From Yamagishiella unicocca (lineage: Eukaryota; Chlorophyta; Chlorophyceae; Chlamydomonadales; Volvocaceae): DNA of 64,000 bases. Both the position numbers and the translations under genes were made by a program. Position 1 is the first letter of the stretch, and each line of letters starts with the position of its first letter. The notes beneath the pieces were generated by a model. That model was not told the origin of the DNA, did no database searches, and saw nothing but the letters and a program-made list of their open reading frames with translations. Shown here piece after piece: positions 57,588 through 64,000 of this stretch. The stretch is taken from positions 992,001-1,056,000 of the forward strand of contig BDSL01000005.1 in the NCBI GenBank assembly GCA_003116995.1. The letters are read 5' to 3'.

Positions 57588-60144
57588 TCACGCCACCAGC
57601 CCCGCGCCGCGCCCCAGCTGCGCCAGCCACTGCATCGCGCCCACCACCTCCTCCAGCCCCCGCTGGTCTAGCCGACACGACTCGAGGGCTCCCCAGAAGA
57701 GCTCCGCAGACGCCAGCACCAGCGCCAGCGTCACCAACGTCTGCACCAGCGCCACCACCCGGCTGTCCCGCATGCTCGTGGGCACCAGCGCCGCCGTGGC
57801 CGCGTCCTGCGCCAGGATGATGAGGGGCTGGACCAGGAAGAAAGAAAGCATGCGGAGGTTGCCATCCGGACGGCCGCCACATGAGATGCTGCGGGGCCAG
57901 GGGGGGAGGGGGCAGGGATGTGGATGGGTTGGTGCGAGGCGGGGCGTGGATGGGGTGACGGAGGAGAAGGCATAAAGACATAGGAACTTAGAACGTGCCG
58001 ACGTGTTTTGCAGGGCGCGAGTCGGGGCCGTGGTGCGTGTGGTGGCTGCGGTGGTGGCACCCCAGAGGGACCAAGTGCAGGTGCACTGGTGCGCCCGGGT
58101 CGCACAGCCCCCCAGCTCCCCAGCAATCCCCGACGGCAGCGCTATGAGCCGCCTCACACTGAAGTACGCATATACACACACACAGCACACTTAAAACACA
58201 CACACACATACACGAACATGCACGTCGGAGACCGCCACCACCTGCGCCACTGCCCCGACCGCGAGTGCGAATAAGGCCCACCACTCACGCGACGCAGATC
58301 TCGTGCATGATGCCGCTGACCAGGAACGACGCCACCAGCGCCGCCATCGCCAGAGGCAGCGGAGTCCGCGGCCGTCCTGGCCCCGCCCCCGCCCCCGCCG
58401 CGCCCTTCGCCACCGGCGGCGGCCCCGCACGAACGGCCACGCTGCTGCCGCCCGCCGCCTCCGCCGCCTGCGGCGGCGACACCTCCGCCGTCCCGGCGGC
58501 GTCGCCGCCATTCGGTACGGCACCCGCCGTCGCCGACGCCGTCACCCAGCGGCCCTCCACGATGGGTTTGTAGACCGTCTCCAGGAGCGTCGCCGATACG
58601 ATTTGGTTGTAGCGGCGGCCCCAGAACTCACGTACGGAGGTAGAGGCGTACGGCGCGTCCATGGCGGGCTGCAGCGGCACCCCCGACAGCAGCTGTCCGC
58701 TGAGCGGCATGCCGGCGTCCAGGCACAGGCTCACGAACATCCACATGTACACAGCTGGAAGAGGACGGGGGAGGTCGGGGGAGGGGTCGGGGGAGGTGGG
58801 AGCAAGGCGGCAGGTCAGATTTCAGTGTGGGCGGGTGGGCCATGGGACCTGGTGGATTCGATACCAAGGATACCTCGCGTGCCAGGATGCATACGTGGCG
58901 GTTGGTGCTCGGGAGCAGCAGCAGCAGGCGACCAAGCGAGCGGGAGATGTTCGTTAGGGTGGTTGAGACGCCCTACCATACGAAGCAGCAGCAACCCGTA
59001 GCAGTATAACCCAACACCAACCAACCAACCAATTAACCAACCAATCAACCAACCCGCTGCGGACCCGTTCCCCCCTCTCTCCTGCCGCCTCGCCCTCCCC
59101 CGCTAGCTCCTCACCGTAGCACACGTGTCGTACTGCCAGCGGCACTCCGTCCGGCGCCAGCAGCACCGCGCTCAGCCCCGCCCACACGCCCAGCTTGATC
59201 ATGACGCCTAGGGAAGCAGCGCCCATGGAGCCCTTGGCGTGCTCCCGACCACCTGGGGGTGGGTGGAGGAGGGTGAGGGGCGCATGCATACATGGAGGAG
59301 GAGGAGCAGGAGGAGGGGGGAGGAGGAGGGAGCAGGAAGGGGGGTGTCACAGGGGCCTTGGCCGTACTGGTATCCACGGCCTCTCATTTGCACAGGGTTG
59401 AGGTACTAGCTGGGAGGCCGAGAGTGGAGAGGACCAGGGGAAGATGGGGCTCGAGTCGCGAAACACGAGAGACAGTGCTCGAGGGAAACGCAACACTGGG
59501 CACGGGACCTGCTCCCACAACCCGAGTCAGTCCTGCTGCTCCTGGCCCCCCCCCCGCCCCTCCCCTCCCCGCCCCGCCTCACTCACTCTTAGCGGGGAAG
59601 AAAGGCAGCAGCAGCAGTGCCCCCCACTGCAGCCCACTGCGCACTCCAGGGTGGGAGAGGGCCCCCCGGCCGCCCGAGTAAGCCAGCAGCTTGAATGTGG
59701 CGACCCACATGAACGTCAGGCCCATGCCACTCGACAAGACGGTGCTCTATGGGTGCGGATCGGGGCAGAAGATTAAGAGGTCTGGCGAGCGTAGGGTGTG
59801 AGGATGGTGTGGGTGCAAGTAAGGGTGTGAAATGGGGGGGCCGGCGAGGATAGGGCCCACTTAGTGTAAGGGTCGAAAGTGGAACGCTTTCGCAGGTTTA
59901 CCGGGCACGCATTATGGCTGCCAGACTGATGGTAACGCACCTCGCTAACGAAGATGGGACTTAGGCTGAAGACTGTAATTGCAGGGATGCTCGCCAGCAG
60001 GCGCGGAATCCCAGGCGAGCGAGGCCGGACAAACAGCACACAGTAGGCGACAGCTAATAGTATGGCTCCATGAATCTGTACTACCTTCACAAGCAAAGGC
60101 GGCAGGTCCATTCTTACAGGCAGCGCGTTCAATTTGTGAACCAC
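57588..60144 (-). CDS. Wax-synthase-like membrane O-acyltransferase, copy 1
   Basis: Exons in order: 60144-59941, 59746-59587, 59252-59115, 58754-58289, an unresolved one between about 58170 and 58000, and 57888-57588. The protein begins with membrane helices (VVQIHGAILLAVAYCVLFVR; LLASIPAITVFSLSPIFV), then MGLTFMWVATFKLLAYSGGR with GALSHPG, a third helix region (IKLGVWAGLSAVLLAPDGVP), YMWMFVSLCLDAG, and the wax synthase domain hallmark YASTSVREFWGRRYNQIVS. A Pro/Ala/Gly-rich loop separates it from LVASFLVSGIMHEICV, whose His is the expected catalytic residue. The last exon has MLSFFLVQPLIILAQDAATA and a further helix. The family transfers acyl groups from acyl-CoA to long-chain alcohols or related acceptors in the ER; the true substrate here is unknown. 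Exon 5 could not be settled because no donor gives a clean phase. Confidence 0.75.
59016..59055. repeat. CCAA microsatellite in an acyltransferase intron
   Basis: A run of CCAA units, slightly interrupted (ATTAACC, ATCAACC), in the intron between 59115 and 58754. Confidence 0.9.
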
Positions 60145-61283
60145 GTCAGCCCTAGCTCAAATGCGTCAGCGACGACCCGCTTCTCCAAAAGTACCGGTAC
60201 TTTAGTATCCCAGTCAGCATTAGCTTGTAGGACGCGTAATCGAGACATGCTTCTGGAAGCCGAATAGCCTTTGGCCCGTTTCTTACAGCGGTTGGCGTAC
60301 GGACGGGCAGGCCGAAGCTGTCATGCTGACGCAAAGCGTGTCGCTATGCATCACATTTGCATCAAAGTTCTTAATTCATGGGTCCGCCCTAGCGAGCCTT
60401 GGGCGGGTTCTTCGGCCCTTTTCGGCTCATCGTCGAGTCGTTCGGCAGTGAAATCATTCATGACCACATCACAGCCCGCTGCCAGTCTCCCAAGTCAGCG
60501 TTAACCACAGGCGTAACTGCCGTCGAGAGTAACTTCCGTCCAGAAGCGGAGAAGGGCCACGGACGGCATATGCATGAGTGATCCAGACTCGAGCGTCAGA
60601 TTCAGGACCAGCACAAAGCGACCTGTGTATACCCGGCAGCCCAGGCCGCACAAACGCGAGCTTCCCCCCCGCGACCTCGACGACATTAAATTTACCACTC
60701 CGATGATTTCATGCTACCTCAGCGCACCATTTGAATATCACGTCTCCGGTAAGCCAGGGCAAGCCACGATATGCCAGGGCAAGCCACGATATGCCAGGGC
60801 AAGCAACGGCAAGCCCGAAATCCGACATACCGTGACAGACTCAGGGCAGCCTGATGCTGTACGTCACGTGCATGCCGCCGCTCGACCACGTTTCGTCGTT
60901 TCCGTCCCTCAACTATCTTTAACAGCTCAAACACCAAGAGCAACCAGCAGGGAGCTCACATCGCATCATTACGTCATCAATTAGAGAAGCCACACGCCCA
61001 TACCGCCCGATGCACCGGTAACCCTTCTATGTACTCGCGTACCGTACGGCAGCTATAAGATAAAAACGAACTCGATATTTACATATTTACGCTCGCTTCT
61101 GTGTTTGCACGTGCTGTTGCAGGAAGCCCCAAAGAACAAGCCTCGAAAGCCGCCATCAATCCCCAACCTACTCTGCGTAGCCCTGCTCAGCGCGCCGCCG
61201 CCCATCAGGACCCACCTCAGGCCCGGCCCGCTGGGCCGCCATCAATCGGCCTAGCGGGTCGCTGTCCCCAGCACCAGGCGCCC
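60145..61283. other. Intergenic region between the two acyltransferase copies
   Basis: It holds the copy 1 promoter on the right of its start codon and the copy 2 3'UTR on the left of its stop. No gene is recognisable. The minus strand reads TGTAA at 61079-61083, about 200 bp beyond the copy 2 stop, a good 3'-end candidate. Confidence 0.5.
60753..60812. repeat. 20-bp tandem repeat
   Basis: Three copies of GCCAGGGCAAGCCACGATAT starting at 60753, 60773 and 60793; the last is diverged at its end (GCAACGGCAAGC). Confidence 0.95.
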
Positions 61284-64000
61284 TCAAGCTCGCCCGCCCA
61301 GCCCAGCTGCCAGCTTCTCGCCCCAGCTACGGAGCCACTGCATCGCGCCCATCGCCTCCGCCAGCCCTCGCTGGTCGATCTTGCACGCCTCAAACGGCCC
61401 CCAGAACAACACGTCCGCGCTGCCGACCACCAGCGCCAGCGTCACCCCCGTCTGCACCAGCGCCACCGCCCGGCTGTCCCGCATGCTCTTGGGCACCAGC
61501 GCCGCCGTGGCCGCGTCCTGCGCCAGGATGATGAGGGGCTGGACCAGGAAGAAAGAAAGCATGCGGAAGCTGCCCTCCAGACGATTCTCGCACATGTACC
61601 TGGGCGCCGGGGGGCGGAGGGTGAGAGGGCCGGGGGGTGAGGGGGCCGGGGAAATGAGACAGACAGTGGAGCCTGGAGAAGGGCGGGGCTGTGCCAAAGA
61701 GGTCCTTGTGTTGGGAGACGAGCCTGCAGTCCAGCCCACGAAACCACAATACGTTTACCGCTCATCGACAGAAACACGAGGTTGGCCTCCAGGCCTACTG
61801 TTAAGTAGAGCCGTACTGCTATTGCCACACCGGCCCTCTCTGCTCCTCCGCCCCGGCCTCCCAACTCAACCCGCCTGCGCCCCTGTTGCCCGCCTCCTCC
61901 CCACCCAGCAGCTGCTTACATAATGCACGCCTCGTGCATGATGCCGCTGACTGCGAAGGCAGCAAACATAGCCACGAGCTGCTGGAGATCTGAGGCAGGC
62001 AGGCCGCTGGGGCCACGGCTGGAACCCGTCTGCGGCCCCTCCTCAGGCCCCGCAGAAACCGCCCCCGACGCCCCGACGGCAGTCGTGCGGCGGCGGCAGA
62101 CGCCCCCGTCGGCGACACCGCCCGTCTCCGGCGCCGGCGCCGGGTCGGCGCCGCCGTCAGCAGTGTCGTACACAGGTTTCGGGGCTGCACCTGTGGAGCC
62201 GTTTTGCGCCGCTGCTGCGGTGCTGGTGCTCGAGGGGGCCATCCAACGACCCTCCATTATCGGCTGGTAGACCGTGTCCTGTTTAGGAAACGGAGGGAAG
62301 AGGGACCGATGTTTCCCAGCTGGAGCCTGCAACCGCAGCTGTCAGCCACGCCACAATCCCCGGCGCCCACAGCAGGCACGCGAGTGCATTTAACGTGTGC
62401 GTACATGCAACCCGCCGCCCTCAGCAGCTTCCCAGCCCCCTCCTCCCCCTCCTCCAGGTTCCCTCCAGCCCGCTCCCACGCGCCGGCCCAGCCCCAGCCC
62501 CCAGCCCCAGCCAGGGCACCACCTTTAAGATAGCCGACACGATCTGGTTGTATCTGCGGCCCCAGAACTCCCGGACGGACGTGGAGGCGAAGGGGTTCAC
62601 CATGGCGGGCTGCAGGTCGAGGTGGCCCAGCAGGTGGCAGCCCAGAGGCATGGGCGCATCCAGCAGCAGGCTGGCGAACAGCCACACGTACAGGGCTGTG
62701 GAAAAGGAGGGCCCAGCCCCGTGCACCGACAGCGGGGGTATAAAAGAAATCCGCGAATCCACGGCCGACAAACCAAGGGCGACAGAGGGGAGTTTTGAGG
62801 GGAAACAAACCCGAAGATCGGCAGAGGGCGGGGAGGGCGGGGGAGTGAGAGGGATGTGGGCGGTGCGAAAAGGAAGGCGAGGGAGACGGGAAGGGGTTGA
62901 GGCGGGCGGCAGGAGAATGTTGCTGCAGCGTCCGCTGCTGCCGCCGCCTCGCTCCGGAACTAGACAGATTGCCCGCTCCTTTTCACTCCGCTCCTCCCCA
63001 CATGCAGGATCCATATGGATCCATATGTTAAACTTATCCGCCCCAAACCTCGCATTCGCCACCCACCATAGCCCGCGTGCCGCAGCGAAGGGTACTCGAA
63101 GCCCTGCGGCGCCACCAGCAGCAGCGTCAGAACCGCCCCCAGCGCTATCTTACCCAGCAGGCTCAGCACGACGCTGCCAGCTCGGACGCGAGTGTGGCCG
63201 CCTGCGGCACCAACCACCAACCGTCAACGGCACAGCGGTTGCAGCTCGGACTGCTGAAGTGGACGATCGCCGCGATCCGGCGCGCGCAGTGCCAGCGGGG
63301 CCAGGGAGGGGGGGCCCCCAGCTGTAAACCCCAAGCAGCGAAACGTACGCTTGGCTGGGAAGTACGGCAGCATCAGCAGGAGCAGCCACTGTGCGGCGCC
63401 GAGACCAGGGTGCGCCAGCGGGCCGCGGTTGGCGGAGTAGGCAATGAGCTGCAGGGAGGGCGGGACCGGTCGGGCCGGATGCGCGTGTAACCAGTGTCAC
63501 GTACAGGTTGCGACAGCGGCGCTGCCCCCTACCTTGAAATTGCACAGCCAAGCCAGCATGAAGCCCAGGGAACCTTTGATGATGAGGCTCTGGCAGCGGA
63601 GAGGGGACCGCCGACAGCGGGGGCGAGGGCAGCAGGGGGAGAACGAAGTCGCGAAGCCGAGGAAGGGAAGGAAGGAAGGAAGGCAGACATGGCGAGAGGC
63701 GCAGGACCATGTCAACCCACATCGGGCGATATGTGAAGCAAGCTGCTGCCAGCAGAGTTCTAGCGGCCCGCTTGCACCCGCACATGAGGTAGTCAAGGGG
63801 TACTGCGGGAGCAGCGGGCTGGAGCAGGCAAGCAGCGAACAAACTTGCGTGTAAGGCGCCGACCGGTCAATCCTTCACGGATAGATCTAATCCTTCACGG
63901 ATGGACCTAGTAGGTGCGCGTGAGCGTCTCACCTCCTCCATCTGCAGAGGCCCCATCGTGAAGAGGAGGACGACCGGCAAGCTCATAAGCAGCCGAGTGA
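61284..64000 (-). CDS. Wax-synthase-like membrane O-acyltransferase, copy 2 (5' partial)
   Basis: The gene runs off the right edge. Exons: beyond 64000 to 63933, 63589-63533, 63448-63349, 63201-63067, 62695-62523, 62278-61920, an unresolved short one near 61830-61755, and 61599-61284. Segments parallel copy 1 one by one: LLMSLPVVLLFTMGPLQMEE; LGFMLAWLCNFK; LIAYSANRGPLAHPGLGAAQ; GAVLTLLLVAPQGFEYPSLR; LYVWLFASLLLDAPMPLG; FASTSVREFWGRRYNQIVSA; MFAAFAVSGIMHEACI with the presumed catalytic His; MLSFFLVQPLIILAQDAATA. The last exon is almost identical to copy 1 over its first 35 residues. Two introns present here (63532-63449 and 62522-62279) are absent from copy 1 at the same places; other intron positions and phases agree. 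Activity and substrate are inferred from the family only. Confidence 0.76.
63869..63908. repeat. 20-bp direct repeat in an intron of acyltransferase copy 2
   Basis: Two adjacent copies of AATCCTTCACGGATAGATCT, at 63869 and 63889; the second ends GGACCT. They lie in the intron between 63933 and 63589. Confidence 0.9.

Noticed and set aside
62735..62745. GGTATAAAAG as a promoter
   Set aside because: It lies in an intron of acyltransferase copy 2 between two well-supported exons and on the strand opposite to the gene.

Overview
The window looks like nuclear DNA of a green alga of the volvocine/Chlamydomonas type. Evidence: high GC content; genes cut into many short exons with GT-AG introns; Gly/Ala/Gln-rich coding tracts; TGTAA 3'-end signals downstream of several genes; an octotricopeptide-repeat (OPR) type protein; nuclear genes for mitochondrial proteins (uL2m, ISCA2, an RH47-type helicase). 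I see no bacterial operon structure, CRISPR, rRNA or tRNA gene. I rebuilt gene models by chaining exons whose splice phases match, so most spans are split CDSs with exon limits given in the evidence.

Layout. 1-1105 (-): first exon of a PRP2/DHX16-type DEAH spliceosomal helicase, running off the left edge. 2022-5504 (+): a protein with two tandem MIF4G domains. 7460-11132 (+): STK19 homologue. 11785-14445 (-): DNAJC17 homologue (J domain plus RRM-like domain). 14950-17574 (+): mitochondrial ribosomal protein uL2m. 18603-23274 (+): OPR-like helical-repeat protein. 23275-26079: gene-poor, with one weak ankyrin-like fragment. 26080-30728 (+): TIR-like domain followed by 18 kinesin-light-chain-type TPRs. 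30729-33216: no gene seen. 33217-34934 (-): secreted cupin with a long acidic tail ending in ADEL. 35230-40646 (+): RH47-type organellar DEAD-box helicase. 41716-42370 (-): 102-residue single-span protein, probably a mitochondrial respiratory subunit. 42804-43659 (+): unrecognised low-complexity protein. 43893-44484 (-): Mediator subunit MED22. 44764-52480 (+): DCAF6-like WD40 protein with an insert of about 1000 residues. 54246-55854 (-): ISCA2-type Fe-S assembly protein. 57588-60144 (-) and 61284 to beyond the right edge (-): two tandem wax-synthase-like membrane O-acyltransferases.

The genes do not form one pathway. Several are housekeeping: splicing (PRP2, DNAJC17), transcription or repair (MED22, STK19), ubiquitin-ligase targeting (DCAF6-like), mitochondrial gene expression and Fe-S assembly (uL2m, RH47-like, ISCA2). 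Others are lineage-flavoured: OPR, TIR-TPR, acidic cupin and the acyltransferase pair. Many neighbours form divergent pairs with short shared upstream regions (MED22/DCAF6-like, cupin/RH47-like, DNAJC17/uL2m, small respiratory protein/42804 gene) and convergent pairs at their 3' ends.

Most notable for follow-up: the TIR-like/TPR gene, the tandem MIF4G protein, the cupin whose second motif is carried by a 38-nt exon, a duplicated 3' splice site in the OPR gene, a GC-AG intron and huge disordered insert in the DCAF6-like gene, and the acyltransferase pair with intron differences.
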